This document shows positions 1 to 8,206 of a stretch of DNA of 64,000 nucleotides, piece after piece (within the stretch, counting starts at the first letter, position 1; each line of letters opens with the position of its first letter). Where the stretch lies: assembly GCA_012842605.1 (NCBI GenBank), contig DUSN01000045.1, forward strand, positions 1 through 64,000, given 5' to 3'. The notes beneath the pieces are model-generated. The model made no database searches, was not told the DNA's origin, and saw nothing but the letters and a program-made list of their open reading frames with translations. The position numbers and the translations under genes are program-made. The stretch comes from Clostridiales bacterium. Lineage in GTDB: Bacteria > Bacillota > Clostridia > Caldicoprobacterales > DTU083.

Positions 1-271
1 CTCCGCCGTCAAACAGGGTTTTTGCCATGTCCATAACCGAATCGGGTGCTCCGCCGCTCAAGGTAAGCTTATAATAGGTCTGCTTATCCGAGCCGGTATT
101 GCGGGAGGTACCCATGTTCCAGCCTTCTGTAACAATTGCTATGTCTTTCTGCCCAAAAGAATAGAGCCGGTCGGCGGCATTAAGGCTGGCTGCTCCTGAA
201 CCTACTATTACGGTATTTAAAGAATAAAGCCGCAGCTTATGACCGCCAATCGAAACTCGCTCCTGTTTCAT
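1..271 (-). CDS. FAD-dependent oxidoreductase, fumarate-reductase-like (N-terminal part, runs off window)
   Basis: Only the first 90 residues are visible; the gene continues past the left edge. After a short basic N-terminus there is a dinucleotide-binding fold, TVIVGSGAASLNAADRL (about residues 19-35), followed by the segment GTSRNTGSDKQTYYKL, as in succinate dehydrogenase/fumarate reductase-type flavoproteins. The ATG at 271-269 follows an AGGAGG site lying inside the end of the upstream SDR gene, two bases away, so it is the last visible gene of the OYE-LacI-UROD-SDR operon. Probably a soluble FAD enzyme reducing or oxidising a C-C or C-O bond of the pathway substrate. The C-terminal domain cannot be assessed. 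Confidence 0.75.
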   Translation of the reverse strand, partial: MKQERVSIGGHKLRLYSLNTVIVGSGAASLNAADRLYSFGQKDIAIVTEGWNMGTSRNTGSDKQTYYKLTLSGGAPDSVMDMAKTLFDGG

Positions 272-273
272 AC

Positions 274-1047
274 TTAAAGCCTCCTGATATGGAATCCGCC
301 ATCCACGTCAATGGTCTGGCCGGTGCAGTAAGCCAGTTTCCCGGAACACAGCACCGACACTGCATCAGCCACATCCTGGGGATCTCCCCACCTTTTAAAA
401 GGCAGCAGACCTTCGGATATCAGCTTGTTATATTTATCTTTTACTGTGCTTGTCATATCAGTCCGTATAATTCCGGGCCGGATTTCATAAACAAGAATCC
501 CCTCATCAGCCAGGCGGTCTGCAAACAGCTTGGTCATCATTCCCAAGCCTGCCTTGGATATGCAATATTCACCCCTGTTAACAGAGGCAGTGTACTCTGA
601 AATTGAGGAAATAGTAATAATAACCGGGTTATAATCAGGTATTTTATTCATTGCCTTCAGCATTACATTTGCAGCAGCCTGTGTTAAAAAGAAGGTTCCC
701 TTAAGATTAACTCCCAGAACATAATCAAAGCTCTCCTCGGTGGTCTCCAGCAAATCCATCCGCTTCTTAGGCGCTACACCGGCATTGTTTACCAGTACAT
801 CCAGTCTCCCGTACCGATCCAAAACAGCCTCTATGAATTTCTTCCTGTCTCCAGCATCCCCAAGGCTTCCCTGAACATAAACAATATCATCGGTGATTGC
901 TCTGATCTGTTCCAAATTGTCCTTAACCTTTTCTTCAGGGGAGGTGCCTAAGATTGCTATGCTGTAACCTTCACTTGCAAGCTGCATCGAAATGGCAAGT
1001 CCTATTCCCCGGGCACCGCCGGTAATTGCAGCAGCCTTATTGATCAT
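274..1047 (-). CDS. Short-chain dehydrogenase/reductase (SDR)
   Basis: A 257-residue classical SDR: NAD(P)-binding TGGARGIG near residue 9, NNAG near 87, and the catalytic Ser/Tyr-x3-Lys set in SSISEY...YCISKAG. The C-terminus carries the usual TGQTIDVDGG. The ATG at 1047 is chosen over the first in-frame start at 1077 because AAAGGA lies nine bases upstream of it. It sits between a URO-D gene and a flavoprotein gene in one minus-strand operon under LacI-type control. It likely interconverts an alcohol and a ketone of the carbohydrate or aglycone handled by this cluster. Substrate not predictable. Confidence 0.9.
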   Translation of the reverse strand: MINKAAAITGGARGIGLAISMQLASEGYSIAILGTSPEEKVKDNLEQIRAITDDIVYVQGSLGDAGDRKKFIEAVLDRYGRLDVLVNNAGVAPKKRMDLLETTEESFDYVLGVNLKGTFFLTQAAANVMLKAMNKIPDYNPVIITISSISEYTASVNRGEYCISKAGLGMMTKLFADRLADEGILVYEIRPGIIRTDMTSTVKDKYNKLISEGLLPFKRWGDPQDVADAVSVLCSGKLAYCTGQTIDVDGGFHIRRL

Positions 1048-1077
1048 ATAAACCAGTCCTTTCGTTGAGGCAAACAA

Positions 1078-2142
1078 TTAATAAGAACCTAATTCCTTTG
1101 CCAGCTTAATAATCCTTTTCATAGTATCAAAGCTGACACTGTTGGGTATGGAGTGATCGGAGCTGAATATATACCCCCCGTTTTCCTTCATTACAGGTAT
1201 CAGCCTTCTCATTTCGGCTTCAACTGCATCCGGATCATTCCAGAGAACTGCATTCAAACCGCCGTGCAGCACAATTTTATCGCCAAATTGTTTTTTCAAA
1301 GCATATGGATCCATGCCGGCCTTAACTTCCAGAGGGTTCAGTGCATCCAAACCAGCGTTAACCAAGTCCTCCACAAAGGGTTTGATATCACCGCATGAAT
1401 GCAAATGTGCCTTTATTCCTTTTGAATGAGCCCAGTCAATTGCCCGCTTGTGAACAGGGAGCAGCAGTTCCCGGTACATTTTCCTTGAAAAGAACTGATT
1501 ATATTTATACCCCATGTCATCCGGCCAAAAAATGCTGTCAAACTCATAACCTGCATCCCAAACCATTTCAAACTGGGCAATGCACATATCTAAGAAATGG
1601 TTAAACATATCCACACACCATTCAGGCTCTTCCACCAGTGCCATAAGAAGCCTTTCAGTACCGATAAACCATGAATGAGTTACATCAAAGCCAAACCAGA
1701 AATTAGCCTGAATCCATGCACCTGATTCCCGCCATCTCTTATAGTTTTTCTGCAGATATGCCCAATCAATCCTGTCACGGCTGGGTGTCATGCGTTCCTT
1801 AGCTTTTTTCCACTCATCAGGATTGGTAACTTTAAAGTCAAGGAATTCAGGTGTGGAGTCAGGTATCCTCTGCTCCCGCAGGGTAACACCCCATGGTGTG
1901 GTATATGTAATGAACTCATACGTTTCCTGTATAACTTTACTTTCATATTGAGGAGAGATATCTGCACCAATAGAAGCTACCTTGTCGATATCAAAATATT
2001 CCACCCAATTCTTATCGCCAAGTCCTTCCTTCCTCCAGCGCAGGATGGTTCCCTGCCATGGAGAATCAATAATAGGAATCCTGTCTGCTTCCTTATGCTC
2101 AAACATACGGGCAAACCTTTCACGAGACGTCATTTTTTCCAT
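1078..2142 (-). CDS. Uroporphyrinogen decarboxylase family protein (MtaA/CmuA-like)
   Basis: 354 residues with the URO-D TIM-barrel pattern: an N-terminal TSRERFARMFEHKEADRIP segment and the HLHSCGD motif about residue 246, followed by GGLNA. The His-x-Cys motif is the zinc/thiol site of corrinoid methyltransferases (MtaA, CmuA), not of haem-pathway HemE. In sugar and aromatic catabolic clusters such proteins are common but rarely characterised; methyl transfer or decarboxylation are the family options. It has a strong AAGGAGG site and follows lacI by 14 bases in an operon. A second, divergent member lies at 38138-39166. Confidence 0.85.
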   Translation of the reverse strand: MEKMTSRERFARMFEHKEADRIPIIDSPWQGTILRWRKEGLGDKNWVEYFDIDKVASIGADISPQYESKVIQETYEFITYTTPWGVTLREQRIPDSTPEFLDFKVTNPDEWKKAKERMTPSRDRIDWAYLQKNYKRWRESGAWIQANFWFGFDVTHSWFIGTERLLMALVEEPEWCVDMFNHFLDMCIAQFEMVWDAGYEFDSIFWPDDMGYKYNQFFSRKMYRELLLPVHKRAIDWAHSKGIKAHLHSCGDIKPFVEDLVNAGLDALNPLEVKAGMDPYALKKQFGDKIVLHGGLNAVLWNDPDAVEAEMRRLIPVMKENGGYIFSSDHSIPNSVSFDTMKRIIKLAKELGSY

Positions 2143-2156
2143 TAACTCTTCCTCCT

Positions 2157-3173
2157 TTAAAGCTGCATTATTTTATTACTTGTTCTGCATTCAACAGATT
2201 TGCGAATTATCAGCCGGGTTTCCATAACGTTAATATATGGAGGTGACTTGTCTCCCTTGATGATGGAAATTAGTCTTTCAGCAGCAGCTTCTCCCATTTG
2301 ATACAAAGGCTGACTGACTGTTGTCAGGGGAGGGTCCAGAAAAGGAGTGAACTGCAGGTTGTCAATGCCCACTACCGATATATCCTGTGGTATTCTCAAG
2401 CCCGCATCCTTAACAGCACGCATAGCTTCCAGAGCGCGCGGATCACTCAATGCAAAAACAGCATCAGCCTTTACTCCCTTTTTTATCAGGCGGTATATGG
2501 CATCATAACAGGATTCATTGTCGGGTACTTTTATTACCAGAGACGGATCCGGGACTATGCCGGCTTCTTCCAGTGCCTGACAATAGCCTTGAAAACGTTC
2601 GCTGTACAAAGGCAGGGTGGTATCTCCGATAACAGCAATTATCCGCTGATGACCGGTATCCACCAGATACCGTACAGCCTGATAGGCTGCTTTTTTATTG
2701 TCTATTACCACAGCATCCACTTCATCTCCAAGCTTGCGGATTAAAAGCACCATTGGCAAACCGGAGGCCTTCAGTTCATTTATATGGCTGTCATCTCTGC
2801 CGGATGCTGCCAGAATAATACCGTCTACCCATTGCTTGCGCAATTTTTGAATGCATTCCTTTTCTATATTAATATCTTCATCGGTATTACACAATATCAA
2901 AGTATAGCCGTGTTTTCTTGCAGTGTCCTCTACCCCGCGTGAAACCAGGGGAAAAACCGGATTGCAGATATTTGGCACTATAAGTCCTATGGTACCGGTT
3001 ACACCTTCTTTCAGCCCCTTAGCCAATGCATTGGGCTGGTAGTTCAGCTCTTTTACGGCTGCAAGTACTCTTTCCTTTGTTTTCTCATCAACCGGTATTT
3101 TCCCGCTTAATGCACGGGATACCGTACTGGACGATACACCGGCCTTTTTTGCAACATCCTTGATTGTCACCAT
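2157..3173 (-). CDS. LacI family transcriptional regulator
   Basis: 338 residues with an N-terminal LacI HTH (VTIKDVAKKAGVSSSTVSRAL), hinge region and periplasmic-binding-protein-like effector domain (GLIVPNICNPVF..., VVGIDNLQFTPFLDPPLTTVSQP). The start ATG follows AAGGAAGGA. The gene is inside the operon it probably controls, between the OYE gene (14 bases upstream) and the URO-D gene. Likely targets are the CAATCG-type palindromes at 4579-4604 and perhaps the site at 6779-6792. The effector is presumably a sugar or glycoside intermediate. Confidence 0.93.
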   Translation of the reverse strand: MVTIKDVAKKAGVSSSTVSRALSGKIPVDEKTKERVLAAVKELNYQPNALAKGLKEGVTGTIGLIVPNICNPVFPLVSRGVEDTARKHGYTLILCNTDEDINIEKECIQKLRKQWVDGIILAASGRDDSHINELKASGLPMVLLIRKLGDEVDAVVIDNKKAAYQAVRYLVDTGHQRIIAVIGDTTLPLYSERFQGYCQALEEAGIVPDPSLVIKVPDNESCYDAIYRLIKKGVKADAVFALSDPRALEAMRAVKDAGLRIPQDISVVGIDNLQFTPFLDPPLTTVSQPLYQMGEAAAERLISIIKGDKSPPYINVMETRLIIRKSVECRTSNKIMQL

Positions 3174-3187
3174 TTGCAGTCCTTCCT

Positions 3188-4567
3188 TTATACATGCTCA
3201 GCAAGATGATTGCTGACCAGGACAGGCTTCCCCTGCCTGCATTCATTGTAAAGGGGCAGATAAACTGCACTGTCCTTAATAACACAACCGGTCTTGCCGC
3301 CGTATCTCATGATCTCCGAGCACTTGCCGCAGGCAATGCAGCATTTGGATCTTATCATGCTGCCCTGCTTATAAATATCACGGGGAAAGTCCGGGTAAGC
3401 AAAGGACTGGCGTCCAAAGCCCGCAAGACTGAACCAGCCGTCATTAATGGCACCGGCAGCTGCAAAAGCGCCGAATTCACGAAGCCAGCTGAAACCTGTT
3501 CCTATGACTGTCATTTCAGGTGCTGCCTCCTGGAGCTCTTTTCCGGTCTGCAGAATCCGTTTTACGCCAGCCAGCGGATGCTCCATGGGCTTGTAAAAAC
3601 CTATATCATAGGGACGGTTTATATGCGGATTATAATATGGATTGCCGCATGTGACATTTACTATCTTTACGCCTTTTTCCCACAGGATTTTTATTAGCTT
3701 TTTGGGTTCAGTCAGGTCGGGGATATGATGATCCTCCCGGCTTACCCCCCAGCCATATGGATATGGTATGGCATCATAGGCATTCAGCCTGACAGCAATA
3801 TCAATTGTGTCACCTAACTTAGCTTTTATTTTATCTACAATATTTAATAGGAAGCGCGTACGGTTTTCAAAAGATCCGCCATAATTACCCTCACGTGTAA
3901 AGGCAGACAGCAGCTCGGAATTTAAATACCTGTGGCAAGCCTTAATATCAACAGCATCAAACCCCGCTTCCTTTGCTAAAACAGCTGCGTCTGTGAATTG
4001 ATCCTCCAACTGTTCCAGTTCGTCATCTGTAATAATGTGGTATTCCAATCCTTCCACATCCAGGTATGGATTTCTTGCAGCAATAACAGGAGCAGGTTTT
4101 CCTGCCGGACGACTGTACCTACCGGAATGGGTAAGCTGAATCACTGTATAGGGTTTTAGCGGGCTGTTAGAAACTTCTGCACAGGTAACAGGCAGGCTGT
4201 TCTTGTATATATGCACTGCCAGGTTTTTGAATTGATCAAGTGTCTGCTTATTTATGCATAGCTGCCTGGGATTAGCCCTTCCATCCTGAGTTACGGCAGT
4301 TGCCTCTACCCAAAGCAAACCAGCACCACCCTTTGCAAACCGTTCATAACGCCGGTATACAAGAGCGCTGGGGGAACCGTCGTCTTCCCCGTCACAGCCT
4401 TCCATGGGGTGAATGGCCATCCGGTTTGGAACAGTCTTACTGCCGATGCTCCATGGTTTAAGAAGAACGGATAAATCCTGAGACAGCGGCAAATCTACAC
4501 CTGTTTCTTCAAGCTTGTTTCTTAAATCATCCAGGTCCTTAATTTGAAAACGCTCGTGAGTGCTCAT
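3188..4567 (-). CDS. Old Yellow Enzyme-type NADH:flavin oxidoreductase with C-terminal 4Fe-4S motif
   Basis: 459 residues. The FMN-binding TIM barrel is recognisable from PNRMAIHPMEGCDG (near 48), VIQLTHSGR, DAVDIKACHRYLNSELLSAFTREGNYGGSFENRTR and VTVIGTGFSW. The C-terminus has C-x2-C-x2-C-x11-C (CIACGKC...TGC), the cluster site of 2,4-dienoyl-CoA reductase/trimethylamine dehydrogenase relatives. Unlike those enzymes it stops after the cluster and lacks the C-terminal FAD/NAD domain, so a separate flavoprotein may donate electrons. ATG 4567 (GGGAGG six bases before) is preferred to the GTG at 4570. First gene of its operon. It probably reduces an activated C=C bond. Confidence 0.88.
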   Translation of the reverse strand: MSTHERFQIKDLDDLRNKLEETGVDLPLSQDLSVLLKPWSIGSKTVPNRMAIHPMEGCDGEDDGSPSALVYRRYERFAKGGAGLLWVEATAVTQDGRANPRQLCINKQTLDQFKNLAVHIYKNSLPVTCAEVSNSPLKPYTVIQLTHSGRYSRPAGKPAPVIAARNPYLDVEGLEYHIITDDELEQLEDQFTDAAVLAKEAGFDAVDIKACHRYLNSELLSAFTREGNYGGSFENRTRFLLNIVDKIKAKLGDTIDIAVRLNAYDAIPYPYGWGVSREDHHIPDLTEPKKLIKILWEKGVKIVNVTCGNPYYNPHINRPYDIGFYKPMEHPLAGVKRILQTGKELQEAAPEMTVIGTGFSWLREFGAFAAAGAINDGWFSLAGFGRQSFAYPDFPRDIYKQGSMIRSKCCIACGKCSEIMRYGGKTGCVIKDSAVYLPLYNECRQGKPVLVSNHLAEHV

Positions 4568-4578
4568 CACATACCTCC

Positions 4579-4604
4579 CGCAATCGTTTGTGCAATCGAT
4601 TGTA
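4579..4604 (-). promoter_or_regulatory. Tandem LacI-type operators upstream of the OYE operon
   Basis: Two related sites lie 12 bases apart just upstream of the OYE ribosome binding site: CAATCGTTTG (4581-4590) and CAATCGATTG (4593-4602, a perfect 10-bp palindrome within TGCAATCGATTGTA). The central CG with flanking AAT/ATT fits LacI-family operators. Repression by the operon's own LacI protein is inferred. Confidence 0.6.
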
Positions 4605-4668
4605 ATATCATTTATTTATTCTATATGGTTAGCAAAACTCCTTCATTTAGTAATAAAATAAATTTACC

Positions 4669-4714
4669 AAAAAAAGGCATTGCAGTCCGGTTTATTCTTG
4701 CTGCAATGCCTTTT
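4669..4714 (-). terminator. Rho-independent terminator after the isomerase gene
   Basis: Perfect 14-base arms (4672-4685 and 4701-4714, core GGCATTGCAG/CTGCAATGCC) with a 15-base loop; on the minus strand the stem is followed by seven T. It separates the Gfo/Idh-isomerase unit from the OYE operon. The A/T-flanked arms could also work on the plus strand. Confidence 0.88.
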
Positions 4715-4786
4715 AATAACACTAAGAATACCTGAAGAGCGTCTTGCTCCAGTCCCCGGTGGCTGGCAGCTTATTGCCGCTGTATG

Positions 4787-5554
4787 TCAAAGCCCCATAT
4801 TTTTTAAATTTCTTCTGCTGATAGCAAGGCTTTCAAATGGATCATGACGGCATATATCCTGCTCTACAGCAGCCCAGATCACACCTGTCTTTTTGCATGC
4901 TTCTATAATGCCCTTCCAGTTGAGATTCCCTTCGCCTACTTCAGCCATAGCCGGCTTCCATTCATTAGTTGCGACCATATCCTTGAAGTGGATAACATCC
5001 ATACGCCCGCTGACCTTGTATATCCAATCGACGGGATCAGCTCCGCCATGCTGTACCCAGTATGTATCCAGTTCAAATCCGAAAACCTCAGGATCGCTTT
5101 CCTGCAGTAAAATTTCCATGCCTGTAACTTTGCCGAATTTCTGGAACTCAAAGCTATGGTTATGGTATATGAATTTAAGTCCATTGTCAGCTAAAATTTT
5201 AGCGTATTTGGATGCTTCAACCGCAAACTCAGCAAAGCCTTCCTTGCTGTTAGCATAGTTGCCGGGCATGGAGCCTATCCCTACATATTTACAGTTCCAT
5301 AGTTTATGCTGTGCAATGACATCCTGAGTGTCATTTTTCAGGCGGTCAAAGCTTATATGGGTAGCACATATTTCCAGCTCGTATTCATCTGCATAATCCT
5401 TCATTTGCCGGTGTTCGATCGGCCCTATTCCTGATACCTGGACCGCATCATATCCAGCCTCTTTGATTTTTCTGAGACTTTCCCTGATTCCTTCGGAAGT
5501 CTTGCAGAAGTCCCTTACAGTATACATTTGTGCTGCTATTTTAGGATAGCTCAT
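4787..5554 (-). CDS. Sugar phosphate isomerase/epimerase (xylose isomerase-like TIM barrel)
   Basis: 255 residues of the AP-endonuclease-2/IolE-like TIM-barrel superfamily: start MSYPKIAAQMYTVRDF, YHNHSFEF (near 140), ELDTYWVQHGG, HFKD and a late AAVEQD. The Glu/His/Asp metal-binding pattern is intact. It lies 20 bases downstream of the Gfo/Idh gene, a standard pairing in myo-inositol and ketosugar pathways and in 3-keto-glycoside lyase systems where such barrels do beta-elimination. Function beyond isomerase/epimerase/lyase cannot be decided from sequence. Confidence 0.88.
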   Translation of the reverse strand: MSYPKIAAQMYTVRDFCKTSEGIRESLRKIKEAGYDAVQVSGIGPIEHRQMKDYADEYELEICATHISFDRLKNDTQDVIAQHKLWNCKYVGIGSMPGNYANSKEGFAEFAVEASKYAKILADNGLKFIYHNHSFEFQKFGKVTGMEILLQESDPEVFGFELDTYWVQHGGADPVDWIYKVSGRMDVIHFKDMVATNEWKPAMAEVGEGNLNWKGIIEACKKTGVIWAAVEQDICRHDPFESLAISRRNLKNMGL

Positions 5555-5574
5555 AATAACACCTCTTTCACCAA

Positions 5575-6732
5575 TCAGAAGGTACCCTCTATATTAAAGG
5601 TTCTATTTTCAGCAACCTTCTTAAAGGTAGATGTCTTGATTTTTTCCTGAAGCTTCTGGTAGAACAGTTCTTCATCTACCGGAATATCTACCCATGAATC
5701 CGTCCATGCGGACAAGTGCATGGCATTGGAAATCTGCAGTCCGTTAATGCCTTCAACACCCGGAGCCAGCAAAGGCGTTCCCTTTAATATAGCCTGCACC
5801 CAATTGCTGGTTATACCCCTGTGTTCACTGGCTTTACCCCATATGGGTATTTCACATTTCCAGCATTCAGGCTCACCGAAGCCGCCTTTATACTCCGCAT
5901 TAAACTGACGTTCAGGCACCCTGAGCCGCCAGAATGTAACCTTGCCGTCTTCAATAACCAGCTTGCCCCGGTCTGCCGAGATTTCAAACCTGTTGGTTCC
6001 GGGCGACTCCCCTGTAGATGTTACAAATAAGCCTGTTGCGCCGTTTTCATATTCCACATACCCTGTTACATCATCTTCAACTTCGATATTATGGTATTTG
6101 CCAAAGGCGCAGAATGCACGCACCCTTTTAGGCATGCCGCACATCCACTGCCACAGGTCCAATTGATGAGGATCCTGATTCAACAATACGCCGCCGCCTT
6201 CTCCTGCCCAGGTAGCTCTCCATCCGCCTGAATCATAATAACTCTGAGAACGATACCAATTGGTAATGATCCAGATAGTTCTCTTAATTTCTCCCAGTTC
6301 TCCGGACTTAACCAAATCTCTTACCTTCTGATAGACAGGATTGGTTCTCTGGTTGTACATGATGCCGAATACCCTGCCGCTTTTTTCAGCAACCTCATTC
6401 ATCTCCCTCACCTGGCGGGTATAGACTCCTGCCGGTTTCTCTATCAGGGTGTGATACCCCTGCCGAAGGGATTGAATTGCCATGGGCGGGTGGAAGTAAT
6501 GCGGTGTGGCAATCATTACAGCATCCATTGCCTTTGATGCAAAGAATGCATCTGCATTGTCAAATAACTGTACGCTTTCGCCAAGGTTTTCTTTTGCCCA
6601 TTTCAGGCGTTCGGGATTGATATCGCAGACAGCTGTCAGCTCAGCATTGGGTACATCACCTGCCTTGAGATATAAAGCATGGACTGTCCCCATGTTGCCA
6701 ATACCTATGATGCCTATCCTTACTCTTTCCAT
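5575..6732 (-). CDS. Gfo/Idh/MocA family oxidoreductase
   Basis: 385 residues: N-terminal Rossmann motif RIGIIGIGNMG, the family's EKP motif (TLIEKPAG near residue 95) and the C-terminal alpha/beta substrate domain with GGVLLNQDPHQLDLWQW. It is an NAD(P)-dependent dehydrogenase of sugars, cyclitols or glycosides. The start at 6732 is selected because GAGGAGG lies six bases upstream; the longer in-frame start at 6771 has none. First gene of a two-gene operon with the isomerase, preceded by a cre/LacI-type site at 6779-6792. Confidence 0.9.
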   Translation of the reverse strand: MERVRIGIIGIGNMGTVHALYLKAGDVPNAELTAVCDINPERLKWAKENLGESVQLFDNADAFFASKAMDAVMIATPHYFHPPMAIQSLRQGYHTLIEKPAGVYTRQVREMNEVAEKSGRVFGIMYNQRTNPVYQKVRDLVKSGELGEIKRTIWIITNWYRSQSYYDSGGWRATWAGEGGGVLLNQDPHQLDLWQWMCGMPKRVRAFCAFGKYHNIEVEDDVTGYVEYENGATGLFVTSTGESPGTNRFEISADRGKLVIEDGKVTFWRLRVPERQFNAEYKGGFGEPECWKCEIPIWGKASEHRGITSNWVQAILKGTPLLAPGVEGINGLQISNAMHLSAWTDSWVDIPVDEELFYQKLQEKIKTSTFKKVAENRTFNIEGTF

Positions 6733-6778
6733 GTGTTTCCTCCTCTCAGAATTTGTTAATGGAAATGCCATATGATAT

Positions 6779-6792
6779 GTAAGCGTTTACAA
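6779..6792 (-). promoter_or_regulatory. cre/LacI-type operator upstream of Gfo/Idh gene
   Basis: TGTAAGCGTTTACA matches the CcpA cre consensus and the LacI-family pattern; it is palindromic except for the central G/T pair. It sits 28 bases downstream of the putative -10 and 46 bases before the start codon, a roadblock-type position. A near-identical site occurs at 61004-61017. Confidence 0.65.
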
Positions 6793-6819
6793 ACAGATGT
6801 AAAACATGCTGTCTTTTTT

Positions 6820-6847
6820 ATTATAGCACACTTTCCGGTTTGTTGAA
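6820..6847 (-). promoter_or_regulatory. Putative promoter of the Gfo/Idh operon
   Basis: On the minus strand a perfect TATAAT (6825-6820) is preceded at 16 bases by TTCAAC, a weak -35. It lies about 90 bases upstream of the start codon and just upstream of the operator at 6779-6792. Confidence 0.4.
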
Positions 6848-6945
6848 CCTATGTCAATCAATATGTAATTTTTTCTCTAAAGTTACATACTCGCGCAGCT
6901 TATCAGCGGGAAACTTATTGATTGTTCTCCTTTTCAGATATTGGG

Positions 6946-7163
6946 TAGACAACACTTGATTTCCAGTGCTATAATTATTAGCATGCACAACGGAAGATTT
7001 CGATGCACATAAGATAAACATTGAGAAATCACAGCCTTATGCACCATATTGACAGTCTTAAGAGCTAATCGATTTTAAGCCGAAGCTGAAAAAATAAAAT
7101 GATAACTATTTTCTATAAGATTAAAAATGAATTATTGACTGAAAACTGCTAAAATGATGTAAT
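6946..7163 (+). promoter_or_regulatory. Promoter region of the ABC-2 transporter operon
   Basis: Two candidate sigma-A promoters face the ABC genes in the 6793-7231 intergenic region: TAGACA-N18-TATAAT (6946-6975) and TTGACT-N17-TGTAAT (7135-7163). The second would leave a leader of about 60 bases. No other gene or RNA was recognised in this gap. Confidence 0.5.
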
Positions 7164-7231
7164 TATAAGAGCCTATGGAAGAACTGCATTTCACCGCTTT
7201 GATTTAGCATTGATATGCCAGGGGGAAAAGA

Positions 7232-8206
7232 ATGATTGAACTTAAAAATATTAATAAAACTTTTAAGGCTGCCAGGCGCAATGCAGGGCTTAGTGAAGCT
7301 GTAAAAGCACTGTTTAAAAAGGAATACACCTATATTCATGCACTTAACGATGTATCATTTACAATAAACGATGGAGAAATGGTAGGATATATCGGCCCCA
7401 ATGGTGCAGGCAAAAGCAGCACCATTAAGATTATGAGCGGCATACTGACACCTGACAGCGGAGAATGTATCATAAACGGAAGAACGCCCTGGAAGGACAG
7501 AATAGCCCACGTCAGGGAAATTGGCGTTGTATTTGGCCAGCGCAGCCAGCTGTGGTGGGATGTGCCTGTAGCTGACAGCTTTGAACTGATTAAGGAAATT
7601 TACAAAGTGGATAATGCAACATTCAATAAAAATCTGAATGAGTTAACAGAGCTTTTAGATATCGGAGAAATCATGCGGACACCCGCAAGGCAGCTTTCAC
7701 TGGGCCAGCGAATGCGTTGTGAAATTGCCGCTTCCCTCTTGCACAGCCCTCGGATATTGTTTTTAGACGAGCCTACCATCGGCCTGGATGCCGTATCTAA
7801 AATAGCGATTCGCAGCTTTATCAAAACCATTAACAAGGAGCGCAAGACTACTGTTATTTTAACAACACATGATATGCAGGATATCGAAGCCCTTACAGAA
7901 AGAATTCTTTTAATCGGAAGAGGCAAAATTCTGCTGGACGGCACTTTAAGTCAGCTGAAAAAGAAAAATTCCACACGAAAAACCCTGTCGGTTGATTTCC
8001 TGGGGAAAATTTCAGAAGTAAGCCACGGAATGAGCATTTCAAAAATGATGGACGGACATGCTGAGATTGTTGTTGAAACAGACATTATATCAGTATCCGA
8101 AGCACTGTCCATAATATCAAATCAGGTAGAGATCAGCGATCTTTCGGTAACGGGGACAACGACAGAAGAACTGGTGGTATCTCTTTACAGGGAGTTTGAA
8201 ATATGA
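7232..8206 (+). CDS. ABC-2-type transporter ATP-binding protein
   Basis: 324 residues: Walker A GPNGAGKSS near 55, Q-loop segment GVVFGQRSQLWWDVP, signature LSLGQRMRCE, Walker B ILFLDEPTIGLD and the H-loop TTHDM. The long N-terminal part (ARRNAGLSEAVKALFKKEY) and the Q-loop wording are typical of the COG4586 group that pairs with two ABC2_membrane_6/DUF990 permeases, as here. AGGGGG precedes the ATG; the stop overlaps the next start (ATGA). Cytoplasmic motor of an exporter of unknown substrate. Confidence 0.93.
   Translation: MIELKNINKTFKAARRNAGLSEAVKALFKKEYTYIHALNDVSFTINDGEMVGYIGPNGAGKSSTIKIMSGILTPDSGECIINGRTPWKDRIAHVREIGVVFGQRSQLWWDVPVADSFELIKEIYKVDNATFNKNLNELTELLDIGEIMRTPARQLSLGQRMRCEIAASLLHSPRILFLDEPTIGLDAVSKIAIRSFIKTINKERKTTVILTTHDMQDIEALTERILLIGRGKILLDGTLSQLKKKNSTRKTLSVDFLGKISEVSHGMSISKMMDGHAEIVVETDIISVSEALSIISNQVEISDLSVTGTTTEELVVSLYREFEI

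Noticed and set aside
3164-3697. Long plus-strand frame of 177 codons
   Set aside because: Lies wholly antisense to the OYE gene with no ribosome site; codon shadow.
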